The position numbers and the translations under genes were made by a program. DNA of 64,000 nt from assembly GCA_019454045.1 (NCBI GenBank), contig SKCR01006523.1:108289-172288 (forward strand), in the 5' to 3' direction. The DNA comes from Zanthoxylum bungeanum (taxonomy: Eukaryota; Streptophyta; Magnoliopsida; Sapindales; Rutaceae). Position 1 is the stretch's first letter. Every line of letters starts with the position of its first letter. Positions 34,448 through 47,172 of this stretch are shown one piece after another. A model generated the notes under the pieces. It was not told where the DNA came from. It saw only the letters and a program-made list of their open reading frames with translations, and searched no databases.

Positions 34448-36120
34448 CTTTCACCAATTTTATTTTTGGAATATCATTTCCAAGAAATGACATATATTAT
34501 CATTATTTTTATAGAACAGCCACTGTCAGTGCGCTCCCACTAACCCTCTTACATACACAAGAATCATTTCGTTTTTGAATTAAATCATAAATCATTATGA
34601 TTACATCAAAACGATAATTCCAAGAACCTAATGCTTGCTTCAATCCAAACATGGATCGAATAACCTGCAAACCTTGTTTGCTAATTATTGTACGACAAAA
34701 CCATCAGGATGTTGTAAACATCCTCCGAAAGGTTTCCTTTTTAGGAAAGCGATTTTGCCATTCAGCTGACATATTTCACTAATGAAACATGAAGCATTAG
34801 CAAGCATTAGTGGCAACAGATAAAAGGTTGAATCGTAATCAAAACAATGTTGATAACGATATCTTTCCGCTAAAATCCTAGCTTTATACGTTGGTATGTT
34901 GCCTTCCATGTATGTCTTCCTTGAAGACTTATAAAGTATCAATAGGCACAATGCCTTGCGGTACATCAACTAGTATCCAAACTTGTTGATATACATGGAA
35001 TCTATTTCAGACTTATGACACTTTGTCATAATAGGGAGTCGATACCTTGTATCACTTCTTCATACATAGTCAGTTGGTATACCTCTAATGATTGACATCT
35101 TTTATGAGGTGAGATCAGAAACCCATACCCCAGGTGTTTTCTGACTCTCTCCGACATACGTGGTTCTTGTGTATTCGAAGATTACTGGTAATAGTTTCAT
35201 CCTTGATGAACTATTTATGTTCCATTAGGAATCGATGCTTGGAATAGTATTACTCCGATCTTCATCGAGTTTTACTATCCTCCTACTTACCACTGCATAT
35301 CGATATTCCTCTTAGGAAAACCGCATGGTGAGCAACAATTTAATTGTTCTCTAGTGAGGTGTATAAGTACTATACTCATGGTATCCCTATGATAACCTAC
35401 AATTGGCACTTATCCAATTTGGGTTTTAGTTTGGTATCATCCAAACATAAGCCTAGCATTCCCAAATGATCAGGAATGTGAAACCCAGTTTCTTTCCTGT
35501 TCATATCTAATATGAAGTCTGTCTAACAGATTATTATGGAACCTTATTCTAAATAAGTTATGCACTGTTAATGCTTATCGGTTGAAGGAAATGGTAGCTC
35601 AGAGTGACTCAGGATTAACCTTATCATGTCCAACAAAATTCGGTTACTCAGTTCGGACACACCGTCAAACTGACGTGTTCCGGGAGGAGTCCTCATTTGA
35701 AAGAATACTATACTCTTTCAAGTCTATTAGAAACTTATTACCTTAGTATTTTCCATTACGGTCTTACCGTGATGGTTTAATACTTCAGCCGATCTGCTTG
35801 TCTATTTCGTGTCAAAACTCTAAAAGTTTCCGATTTGTGTTCTTCAAAAGAAACACATAACCATTACGCGATGCCACATCCGTAAAGGTCACGAAATATT
35901 CATATCCTCCTCTAGCCTAGCTAGAGATGGGCCCACTTGCTTCACTATGAACTAGGGCTTACAGATAGGTGGCTTTTACACTTTACCAAGTAAATAGTGT
36001 TATAGGCACTTTGCCTAATAAACTAGATTCGTATACTTTATTTGAACGGGATCAAATTAGTCCAAGTACCCAATCTTCAAAAGTGTGGATATACGAGTCT
36101 TGTTTATTATGTCCCATACA
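34448..36120 (-). pseudogene. Decayed pol (integrase, RT) of element 2
   Basis: An open minus-strand stretch (34685-34969) carries SRKTYMEGNIPTYKARILAE, CFDYDSTFYLLP and QLNGKIAFLK. This is the copia RT N-terminal region (KARLVAKG, DYxETFxPVA and QMDVKTAFLNG blocks) with substitutions. The catalytic segment near 34490-34520 is frameshifted. Integrase traces (35600-36100) include the DGVSE-like block near 35630-35690. RNase H is deleted. Not functional. Confidence 0.8.
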
Positions 36121-36589
36121 ACAATGCCACAATTAGTTTCTTCTGATCAAATCAGTTTGAGCTATTTGTTTGTCATGTTATATGTTTGAGATTTATTTAT
36201 ATTCAAAATATAATTCTGTTATTCACATCTAATGTGTTTATCTCAATATCATCTTTTTATATAATGAAACATTTTAGTGTTCTAGAATATAAAGGTTCAC
36301 CCGCAACGGTTAAAACACTGATATAGAGATAATGTTTCTAGTCAAACTAGTTTACTATAACAGTTTCCAAATTTAGATACACACCCGAAGGTAGTTCCTA
36401 AATTTAGGTATCTACGGTTAAAACAACGATTTTCACCCCGTTTCCAATTCGCAGATAAATCTCTATTGAAGTCAGTATCCTGTTCAAAACAGATTCTGAA
36501 CATCAATACATATATTTTATGTACCACACTAAGTATTTAAAATCCAATTTAATATTAGTAGTGAACATAATTCTGACAAACATATTTGA

Positions 36590-37160
36590 AGTCAAAGCCT
36601 TGCTCGTTCTTCAATTCCTTCATGTCTGCTTTGTCCAAACGGCAGTCACGCTTCCGCGATCCCGTTTGCCACAATTTAGGCAGACATTTTGGGATATGTC
36701 ATTTATCTTCCCAGAAGATTATAATGATTTTGCCTTTGCCCTTTTCAATACTCTAGAAGCCTTTGGCCAAGCCTTGGCCTTCTAGAATATTGAAGTAAGG
36801 TGCGCCTTGCGCTACTTGCCTAATTGCAAACTTTGACTTTGTCTCTTTGAGAATAGTCATTAACCCTCCAAGAGTTAAATTGCAATTTCAATTTCTTTAT
36901 CATACTTTAAGGATCTAATCCTTAGTTCTGATTCAGAAATTAAGGAGTCTACTGCTACAAGCTAAATGGATTAAGCACTAAAGTTATCATCACATAAATC
37001 TTCCAAAGATTATGTTCTACCATTTGTTTAACTCCGGGTTTAGGCATAATATGTTATTTTATCAAATAAAGTAACTTATTATTTTCCAGGACCATCCTGA
37101 AATTTTTCCCAATTTGAAAATTAAACCATTTTAATACATTTTCCCTAGGATTATGTATTA
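36590..37160 (-). pseudogene. Decayed gag of element 2
   Basis: A zinc-knuckle stretch (about 36625-36690) reads CLNCGKR in one frame and RDCRLDKADMKEL in another, so a frameshift lies inside it. Upstream in sense, a KTLGGLMTILKETKSKFAI-like block joins straight to TTGCAATTTC near 36870-36890. This is the roughly 180-bp core deletion shared with E, 1 and 4. Confidence 0.7.
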
Positions 37161-39514
37161 AACGTCAATGTTTCAATTTTATCTTGATTTTAATAGTCCA
37201 ACTATTTAATCAACGATTTAGGTACTATTTATTATAATGATTACAATAGTCCAACTATTTAATCAACTATAATTTAATAGATTAAAATCAAATATATTGA
37301 TTACTATAATCCAATTATAAAATCAACTATAAATGAATAGTTTGAATATAGTCCAACTATTTATTAAAACAACAATTTAAATATTAGTCCAACTAACATT
37401 TAAATATTTGACGAATGTATTTGTTTGAGCGCGTATGGCAAGTAATTAAACGAATATTGCAAATTCAATTCTTGCCTCCCACTATTTTTCGGCGAGCCTC
37501 TAACCTCTGTCGAGTACTCGGGAAACCGTGTTTCCTAGTGGGCTAGGATCCCGTTAAATATTACACAATCTTGACTTTGGCCAACAAATTGTATGATAAT
37601 TAACTAGGTAGATCTCTAAGATCGATTGGATCCAATCCAATTCCTATATCCGGTAGGGGGACATTCAAGTCCAAAATATATATCTTATATATGCCAATAC
37701 ATCCAATGTATTACCTAACCTTTTTCCTCTGAATCAACTAAGTCTTGGCTTTGGCACAACAAACTTAGTGATCCCAGTTAAGCGCGACCCATTGACCATG
37801 GAAAGCTTCGTAATCAATGTCGATGGACAAGAAGTGGTCTTGACTTTGGCCAACAAACAACAACTTGGTCAAGACACCGATATGGAACAAAGCCTTCGTG
37901 ATTCAAACACATCCTCGACGGACAAAGGCCTTGACTTTGGCCAAAAAGCTAATGTCAGTCTCGGATCTTGAGTGAGAATCACTCAATGGAAGTAAAAACA
38001 CTTAATATTTTGCGAGGGTTTTTCGAGTGCAAATTGGCAACCAATTTATTATCTTTGTTAAGGTCTCATCATCATACACCCTTAAACATGCATTCTAAAT
38101 ACATAATAAAGCGCGTATAATAAAATAATAATGATATGCAGATGTATATTTTACACAATGATCCTATATCAAATCTCTCACTTTCTCTCTCCCGCTAGCA
38201 CATGTATTACTTCTACCCGTTACACTACACTTCTAAAGAAACCTCATTTACATTGAGGGGAATAGGTGAGAAGAGAATACAAAGAATAAGGAGGTGATAA
38301 GGCTGGACACGCAGGTCCAATTAATAAATCAAATTTATTACAACAATTTCTAAAATTGTCCCACCCATCTAATATCCATCTGATATACATTATTCATGCA
38401 TCGCAACCATGTATTCACACAAGCATGTTATCAATCAATCTAATCAAATTAATTAATCTGATAGTTAGTGACCATCCAATGTTCAAACAACGATTTGATT
38501 TTGCTAGAGTCAAACTCGTTTTGTGAATAAGCACTCAAAGTACATATTCTCGAATTAAATTAAACTACAACATTAAATCTAATTTAATATGTATTTAATT
38601 CTAATTCATTATTTAATTCCAAATTAAACATTACACTTTAATAATAAACCTTTTACGACTTAAATTCCAAATTTAATCGTTACGGGTCTCAAAGCCCGAT
38701 TTAACGTCCAACGTCAATTTAATTAAAGTTCATGGGCTTTTAATTAATTTCTTAAGGCGTGGACTTTTGGTCAACTCAGGTCAAACCGAAAAACCAAAAT
38801 CCAATCCGGGAGTTACCCCATAAGCCCAGAAATCAATTTAGGCCCATTAGGCCCAATTAAACTTTAAAGGTTCATTAAGTCGCATTTGGGCTTTATGGAA
38901 GCAGTTTTGGGCCCAATTGGATCCAATCCATTTGGCCTAAACCTAACTTAGTACAACAAGCCCAATAAGCCCAATAAAAACACATAACAAGCCTAAATCC
39001 AATTTAAGGCCCAAATAATTAAATTCAAAAAATTCCAAATTCCTAATTTAATTACATAAAGTGTATTACATAATTAATCACCCAAATTAACATTTCGAAA
39101 ACATTAATTATACAATCAATCATGCTCAATTACATTAAATCATGTCCAACACAATTTAATCAAAATCAAACCTAATTTTACATGTTACATGTCTCGGCAA
39201 TATAGGGCATTTTATGTCCGATTCGAATTCAATCAAATTAAATCCAATTCGACATTAAATCAATATCCTCAAATGATTCCAATTCATCCAATGAACAAAA
39301 AATCAAAAAATTCGAAGACAATTAGGGCACCAAACTCTCGGCCAACATAAAAAAATTTGGGGAAATTTTTTCCAAACAACATTTTATCAAATTGATCCAA
39401 TCAATTATCAATTAAAACATATTTAAGCATACTAATTCATCCAATTTCATTATACATGCTCAAAATCAAGTTTACCCAAATTTTAAGCCATAATCAATTT
39501 CATGCTTTAACCTT
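37161..39514 (-). other. Long leader of element 2
   Basis: AT-rich dyad repeats (37185-37400), four CTTTGGCC/CTTTGGCA motifs (about 37569-37590, 37745-37768, 37835-37860, 37926-37946), then GGCCCAA-rich sequence. A 67-codon frame on the opposite strand (37768-37971) recurs in E and element 4 but is probably not coding. Confidence 0.72.
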
Positions 39515-39527
39515 GCTCTTGATGCCA
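39515..39527 (-). other. Primer binding site of element 2
   Basis: Element-sense TGGCATCAAGAGC, identical to element 1, one base inside the LTR end. Confidence 0.82.
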
Positions 39528-39528
39528 T

Positions 39529-41567
39529 TGTTGGTTTTAGCTAAGGTCCCAAGATCATAAACAAGAATGAAATATGTGCGAATACAAATCAACGAAGTTA
39601 CGGAATACTCACATCGATCGGTTGAGCGACGCTTTGACGAACAAAATCAACTTTATGCCCTTGTAGCAGCTCACGGCAGTGACTGTCACAGCTCACTGGT
39701 TTTGGCTCGGTTTTGGTCCTTCGTCAAGCTCCAAGCTTCGTCGAACGATTCCCGGCTCATGGGTGGACTTCCCTATCACCTTCGCATGTCTCTCGGAGTG
39801 CTAGCTCTTGATGATTTTGCCGCAAAACTATCACAATTTGCTTCGCATTTCTTCTTGACTCTCGGTAGTGGGCTGCCTAAAACCAGAAGAAATTTTGCCC
39901 TCCATGAGCGTGAGATGTAGAGAGAAAGATAGAAGAGAAATTGTGTTGAATTAATTGGAAAAGTGTATCTAACACACTTATATATTTTCCAAAATTAAAT
40001 AAGTGATTTACCACTTTTTGGCTTCCAAAAAGTCAAATGGTAAAGCTTTCCAACAACTCCAACAACTACCATCAATCAATCACATCAATCAATCAAGTGT
40101 CACATCACTCAAAGTGACATGATTTGACGCTTGATGTGACTAGCGATTTGACACTTGATGTGACTTGCGTGCCGCACTCGAATTCGAAATTGGAATGCGC
40201 TCACAAACACTCGTGGGCTCGGGTTCGCTAATTCCAAATTAAGGAATTGCGATGTAATTAAATGATTACGCCTAGCGAAGTCACTATTCATGTCGCTAAC
40301 GAATTAATTCTAAAGTAACTCGTTCGCCCGAATTAAAATCTAATTTTAATTCCGCGTCGAAATCCAATTTCGTTTAATATATCGAATATATTAATTTACC
40401 GATTAATTCCAAATTAATTGTTATCTCTCTTTAATTGATATTTTATCCTAGATAAAATATCTCCGCAATTAATCCCAGATTAATTTTCTCTCACATCTTA
40501 TTAATCCCAGATTAATTAAAAGTGCGAGTCATACGTCATCGGTGAATCTTCGGGAAGCGACCCATGAGATCCTCGGATATGTTGGCAGTAAATTCGGTCG
40601 TCGGACTATCCGAACACGTAAGTAACCGTACTACGTTTATACCCATTTACAAGACAAGGTTGGCTTCTAGCAAAGCACCATGCCTACCCAATTCTCCAGA
40701 AATATCCTTACAGGAATAAAGGATCTATATCAGGCGTCGTATACGTAGTTTTGCGTATTTATGTCCATTATCGGATGATCACGTGCTAGGCTTGGGGCTG
40801 GAATTGTGTTTTCCCCGTACGAAGCACATGTTGGATGTCTGGTAACTAGTTTTTAATCGGATAAACCTGACCTTGTCATTTTATCCCGATGACTGCAGTA
40901 CTTAAGAGTACTAGTACCGTATCCTACGTGACCATCATCTCCATATGACTGAAGTGATACTTTCGTCTTGACATCACACCCAACACACTACGATTCTCAA
41001 TATACCCAGCATAGGCGTACACAGAACCTGTTAAAGCCATGGACGACCGCAACAAAAGTATATTGATTGTCGCAAGTATTAGCAGTGCAAGTCTCAAGTT
41101 AAGACCAAATACACCTACCCTAATTTCAGACTTCCATAGACACATAGTCATACTACCAATGGAATTCCGAGGGGGTCTATCCAGAGCGAAGCTGTTTCCC
41201 GTACCATCGGTAAAACACAACCTCCTATTACACTTGCATGAGTATCCAATACCCAAATATATGAGAACTATGTCGTTGTTCCCTCACAACGCGCACAAGT
41301 GCAATACTAGTCTTTTACGCATTTGTCGATGTCCAATCTCGACAATGCTCTGACTATGGATATTTAATGATTTATCCTTCGTGGACTGATACTGTCTCAT
41401 ATCATTCTCAGTCCAGGAACAAATCATAGGGACCTCTCATCATTTATACATATAGGTGATCTAATCACAAATGATAAGAGTGCAATCTCATTTGTCACAT
41501 AGTTAATTTGTACAACAACACCACGATCTATACAAATAGTGACGCTATGGGTCATAATTGTCCAACA
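39529..41567 (-). repeat. Element 2 5' LTR
   Basis: 2039 bp from TGTTGGTTTTAGCTAAGG to AATTGTCCAACA. Contains a TATATAAG box in element sense (39977-39984), the TTGACG cluster (40105-40165) and the dyad array (40226-40518). Confidence 0.92.
40226..40518. repeat. Dyad array in element 2 LTR
   Basis: Perfect dyads include AATTAAAAT, CGAAAT (centre CCA), TTAATATAT, GATATTTTATC and AATTAATC arms, all with 3-bp centres. The first two dyads are eroded. Confidence 0.84.
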
Positions 41568-42950
41568 AAAAAATCATAATATTTATGAAAAAGTTTAATT
41601 AATTAATTATTTAAATATTTACAATTAAATATCCAAATAATCAATTAATGTAATTATTATTATTCTATATATATTATATATATTTTTTTATTTACAATAA
41701 ATAATAAATACATTTTATGGCATGTGTCAAACTCTCATTTGACGAATAATTAATGTGTATCTAATTGTATTATATATCAAATACAAATACACAATAATTA
41801 TTATCGGACAAAATCCCCTAATGCATGTGTTATCGTTTAACCAATTAAACGATCCGAATTAACTCACTTAATCCGGTGAAGTATTATAAATAATTCGTAT
41901 TATTCATATCGAGTTGCCCAAATACTCAACGAGTACACTTCATATTGTATGACTCTCTAAGTTTATGTTTATCCGTCACGAAATCTAATTTCACGTCCAT
42001 AATCCACCCACTCATGGATTATGACGACCACAGATAATCTCGCTAAACTATGCAAGTCGAGGTCATTGCATACGTATAATCCCTCTGTCACAGGCTATCT
42101 GTATTATACCTGGGATATAGATAACAACATCAAATATGTTCGGTATAATATAGTCGACTTTCAATTTATGATCTCTAAATAACATTCGGAACTAATTTTC
42201 GATGTTATCCACGGCCATGGATTTACTAGATCGCAAACATTTGAGGATGCATATGCCCTGTACACAGGACTAACAGATCCTGTCTTGATATGCACTGGAT
42301 ATCATGAGCATCAGTCCACACCCAACGAACATACGGAGGTCTGATCATGAATTGATCGTTGACGTGACTACCATCAAAGTGTGGAGGATAACTCATAAAT
42401 CCCACTGTGGTATCTCAAGTCAAAGGACCACTATGCTCGGTCAACTCGAGAAGATTCCTATTGATGTTGGTGTACCATCTATTAGGAAATCTTCAGTGAG
42501 TCGTTCAGTGTCTTATCAAATAAACAACTAAATGTCTATACGAGTCTCATGGTTCACTAGGATAAACCATTGGACCAAGTCACGATATACGACATGTACT
42601 GGTCTCAGCGGATTTTACTAACTGACCCGTGTTAGTAAATCTTGTCCAAGAAATTTATTTAAGGATATACATCTTATAGTGCGTTTCCCAATGTCAATTA
42701 CAAACTACGTTGTAACTGCGCACTATATTGTAAATCTAGGGTCTTTGTCTAATATACACGTATCACTGAACCAGATTCAGTTTCGATCTAATCGTAATCA
42801 GATATCTAATCGTAATTAGATCGAATAAGTGTATAAAAGATAAGGGTGCTACCATTAAATTAAGTAATATTATGGAAAAAAGAATTGCTCGTATTCATAA
42901 ATCGGACATAAATACGATCTAGATTGGCACTCCAAGCACCAACCCTAACA
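41568..42950 (-). repeat. Element C 3' LTR, right part
   Basis: Resumes with the A-run then TCATAATATTTATG and ends AACCCTAACA at the polypurine tract. It aligns with 48335-49721. Confidence 0.9.
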
Positions 42951-42964
42951 ATTTCTCCCACTTG
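42951..42964 (-). other. Polypurine tract of element C
   Basis: Element-sense CAAGTGGGAGAAAT directly before TGTTAGGGTTGG. Confidence 0.82.
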
Positions 42965-45900
42965 CTCTAGCGTCAATCCATGGTATCCTATACACATCTT
43001 AATGTGTATCACATACTCATGGCCCTCAAGAGCTCACCAACACTCAAGAGGTAGGCAACAACAAGTAAGCTTACTTAACAAATCGAGTCTGTCTAACAAA
43101 CCCAACTGTTTTCCTTAGCCAGCATCATTTATATTTTGCAGAATCCAAATTCTACATCAATATGACTCAGACGCTATATTAGTTTTGTGCTATAGCTACT
43201 GAGTTATCTAAGTATATATGGATCAAATCCAAAATACTATGAGACAACCGCAAGCACAATACTAATATCAACACTTCTAATCATTGAGGTCACTTTGCAA
43301 CTTCTTAAGTCAATTTTTCATAAGTTCAATTGATTCCACTTGTTTAGTAGAATCATCGGTGACACTACCATTGTATCTTTTCTGACTTTATATGACTTAG
43401 ACCATCTGATGTCATCATTAGAATCAAAACTAATCTGACACCTTATGGTTACAGACTAAATTCTCCATTAATTAGAAACTCATTCTTAATATCTCAAAGA
43501 TCACAAAGAACATGTTTCAAGACCCATCTTATGGTCTGCAACCTATCAAAATAACTCGTAACAATTACGATTAAATTGATATCTTTAATCGCACATAATA
43601 CAGTATTCATTACGCCATCATCCTATGATTCATAACATTGACTATACATTCTAATCAATATCACTTTCGACAAAGGAATCATGCTTTACGAAAGATGAAT
43701 ACTATATATATAAAAGACACGTTAACTGTCAAACAGTTAGACTAATTGTCATACAAATAGTCTTACTGTGTCCTTTATTAGATCATATCTAATACGTGAC
43801 TAATAGGAATATCTCACAAGTCTCTAGTTTTATATCATATATAAAACTTTATATCAAATATAACAGAGACTACTCTCACGGCTTACACGGAGAAAATAAG
43901 ACTTAGGATATATAATACTAGAAAGAAATTTGTACGCTCCCACTGACCCTACTATCAAATATGTATTCTCTATACTTCGATAAAACCAGACAATCTGACT
44001 GATATCAAAATCAGAGAACATGGATTTCCGTAAAACTTATCTGAGTCTACAATAGGCTCTATAAGCTAATATTTTAAACTATGATCTTAGCAGAATACAA
44101 ACTCTATGGCCATTCTGGAATGAATTCTTCAAACAAAGAAATCACGATGGATCTTTCATTCGAATAAATCACTCAAGAACGCCACTTTGCATTCTTTAGC
44201 CAAAATACAAAGTTTAATATCAACATTAATCAATAAATCTCTAATCGTTCAATCAGTGCGACCTGAGACAAGGTTTCTCAGAATCTATAATGGACTACTG
44301 AGTATAACTTTTCTCATTGTCATACTATAAAGGTCAAACCTTTATCGAGCTCACTTTGCTTTTGATGCGCAAACAATTTGCACATTTTATGAACTATTCA
44401 TAATAGAAGCCTAATCAAGATCAAAACTTGATCGTAGTAAGCTAGAACAATTTTAGATCTATGGTTCAATGATGATTTCCGAAATCGATATCAAATATCG
44501 CTCCCACTATAAATTATAGGATAATTTTCTTCGATAAGAAAACAGCAGAACCACTAAGTATCAAATACTTCGTAAATGATTCTGACATCCTATTGGACTT
44601 ATACGGAAGATGTCTAAGGGTCTTTTCATCTTATTAATTATGTAGTTCCATTACAGTTTATCACTCTCACATTTGACTTCACTAAGTCAAGTCTTTTCTA
44701 CGATTGTTAACATCCAATGTTAACCACCAAGTAACAAAACAATTTTATTACTCGGGATCGTAGATAAGATATTCTATCAAATAAAATACAATATTCTATC
44801 AAATAGAATAAATGATAAACCTTCACTTGTACCTCCAAGGCACAGGCACTTTCAATTATATAACCATTATAAAAAAGAAAGTTTCAAATCTCAAACTTTG
44901 CAAGATTCAAATTTTCTACCTATACATATCATATATGTAACTGTAGGAACGAATGGAACCTTAATTAAAGAGATGAATTAGTGTTACTGGAGCATAACCC
45001 CATGAGTATTGAAAATAATTCGGTAACACTCAATATCAATGAATCAAATCATATAAGATTCGATAACTCCCACTGAACAATTCCATCAAAATGGAATTGT
45101 GGAAGTTTAATATTGAGTAAGAATCAAATTCATTAAATAACTCTAGAACTAATTGCCATAAATTCATGTGTTTGATCATATCAAACATCTTTGAAGAATT
45201 CAAAGACTCACTATGAATTTCAAAAAATATATATATATATAGTTTTCAACACTATAAATAGAATATCTTTGAACCATTCAAAATATTCTATCCGTGTTTC
45301 ATCAGAAACATATTGAAAGTTCTCAAACCATTTAAGACGTTCAACATGTTCTCTTAGAAACTCGCAACTAAGTCATGACAATTCATCAACAAAGTTACGG
45401 AGTAAAGAAAACTATCTAAGGCAATTTCCAATTTATTAAACTACATACATCTAATGTATCAGTTTAATAAATCTTTTGGTCCAATGATGATCATTGATTA
45501 AATGAGATTAAATCACATCCTGAATACAATATTCATTAAATGGATAAAGATATATGGTGTGATCTCGTATCAGACCATCCTTTACCATAAGGATTGAGCA
45601 TCTAATGCTTTTATGACAAATTCTCATAAAGCATAGTTCTAAGTTATTTATTTTATCGAATATTTTTCTTAATGCTCATCTTTCATCAATGACACTACTA
45701 GTCATATTAAAATATGTAACAACTGTTTATACAAAACAAGTAACTATCCAATAGTCACAAGTTCTGATATCAAATATCAAAAGAGTCATTAAACATTATT
45801 TTAATTAACTAGAAGGGAGATCTAGTATCCAATACCTATAGTCGTCTTATTATGAGAATCAATATTCTCTATACACAACTATATGTATCTCATTTCTTAA

Positions 45901-46500
45901 GCTTTATAATTTACGTTCAATTATTCACAACGATTGCAAATAATTGATTAGCAAACTGTGTTAGACACGTGACTTCTAAAAGTCACTAAAAGCTAAGAAA
46001 CGTCATTTTAAGATAAACAATACTAAAGGGGTTTTCTTAATGCTAGTCAAGAATCTCGAGACATGAACTATTCAAGTCAATTCTTACTGCATAAGAAAAA
46101 GTTCTAACTAGATTATTATATCCATAAAAGATATCTATTTAGATTACCTAATAGTGACTTAGTAACTAAATCACAAACCATCTTGATTTTCAAGAAAATC
46201 GGAACAATAGTTCCCGATGGTTTCAACTAATCTAACAATATCTAAGTCTACTCTCTTTCTAGAACCTATTCTAGAATAACACAACCATAAGTAAAGTCAG
46301 AAAACCTATTCAACTAATAAGCAATATAGAATAAAGAAAACGAAAGCAAGATTTTTCCAAAGTATTACACACTGCTTAAGTTATGGATTTTTAACCCAAC
46401 AGTGTCTCCCATTACTTTACCTAATACTGTAATCCCCAACGGACAATGGGAATTCAATAATTAAATCGAATTCCATAGTGAGAGTACGATCCATGAATAT
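42965..46500 (-). pseudogene. Strongly decayed gag-pol interior of element C
   Basis: Very few coding traces survive. The clearest lies near 43925-43975 on the minus strand, where DSRVSGSVQISF matches the copia RT segment before the catalytic motif (YKKVSGSAxxFLVLYVDD). The interior is far shorter than a full copia gag-pol plus leader, so internal deletions are likely. No frame above background. Confidence 0.6.
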
Positions 46501-46510
46501 ATTTTGACTC

Positions 46511-46807
46511 ACAGCTTTGGCACGATCTCGCCAACGTGTATTCATTAGGTAGAAAACTCATTGTCAATCACTCACTAGTGACTCCTGGTTTTGGTCCTGA
46601 CCGTTTCTCCTTATGACAACTTTGGCACGTTCACAAGGAGGCGTATCAAGGTTACACTAGTTAGTCACAAACTCAAGCTACCGGTGTAGTCCTGACAGCT
46701 TTGGCACGTTCAGGATTTCCACTTTCACTTGAATTTATCCAGTATCAATATACAACCGGTATGGATAATAATTCTATAACCTACACCTTCACAGCTTTGG
46801 CACGATC
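46511..46807 (-). repeat. Four copies of CTTTGGCACG in the element C leader
   Basis: Plus-strand copies at 46511-46527, 46616-46632, 46694-46711 and 46789-46807 share AGCTTTGGCACG(A/T)TC or close variants. In element sense this is GTGCCAAAG, close to the family-A leader motif GGCCAAAG. They lie about 360-660 bp inside the primer site. Confidence 0.85.
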
Positions 46808-47156
46808 TAGGATGCAGTTATAGAAAGATACCCATAACCGTACTGACAAAACGGACCAAGAAACATGTATCCAATACACGTTACTTTTAACAGCCTTATT
46901 TTAAATGGGGATTTTCCTCAGGAAGCTATACTCTACATCAAATGCAGAATTTTAATCTAAATCATTTTCTAAATAATTCAATTGTACCTTAGAAGACATA
47001 ACACAATTTAACCATTAAATTTCCGTTATATTTTCCGTAAACGTAGAACCGAAAAGTAAATAAATATATCTAGATTACATGCATGTGCGAACATTAAAAT
47101 TGGATTAAATATCAAATATCAAGCATGAATAAAGTAATGGATGAAGCATCAGACCT

Positions 47157-47168
47157 GCTCAGATACCA
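47157..47168 (-). other. Primer binding site of element C
   Basis: Element-sense TGGTATCTGAGC, one base off the initiator tRNA-Met site, four bases inside the LTR end. Confidence 0.8.
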
Positions 47169-47172
47169 TTTT

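Larger units (their letters stand above)
33331..41567 (-). mobile_element. Element 2: family-A Ty1/copia element nested in C's LTR
   Basis: Minus-strand family-A element. The left LTR (33331-34447) lost its terminal TGTTGG and is truncated. The interior (34448-39514) lacks RNase H and the polypurine tract. The primer site (39515-39527) and the right LTR (39529-41567) are complete. Flanks are runs of A from C's LTR, so the duplication cannot be read uniquely. It is the innermost and youngest insertion of this block. Confidence 0.9.

Noticed and set aside
41039..41353. Recurrent frame of about 75-116 codons in LTRs (also near 5331, 13205, 29794, 55328, and on the other strand at 17446)
   Set aside because: It recurs only because the LTR is repeated. 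Both strands are open over the same stretch, the frame is cut or shifted between copies, and no domain is recognisable.
42304..42531. 75-codon frame, similar at 49125-49313
   Set aside because: Both copies lie in the two LTRs of element C. The frame is not kept at full length and has no recognisable domain.
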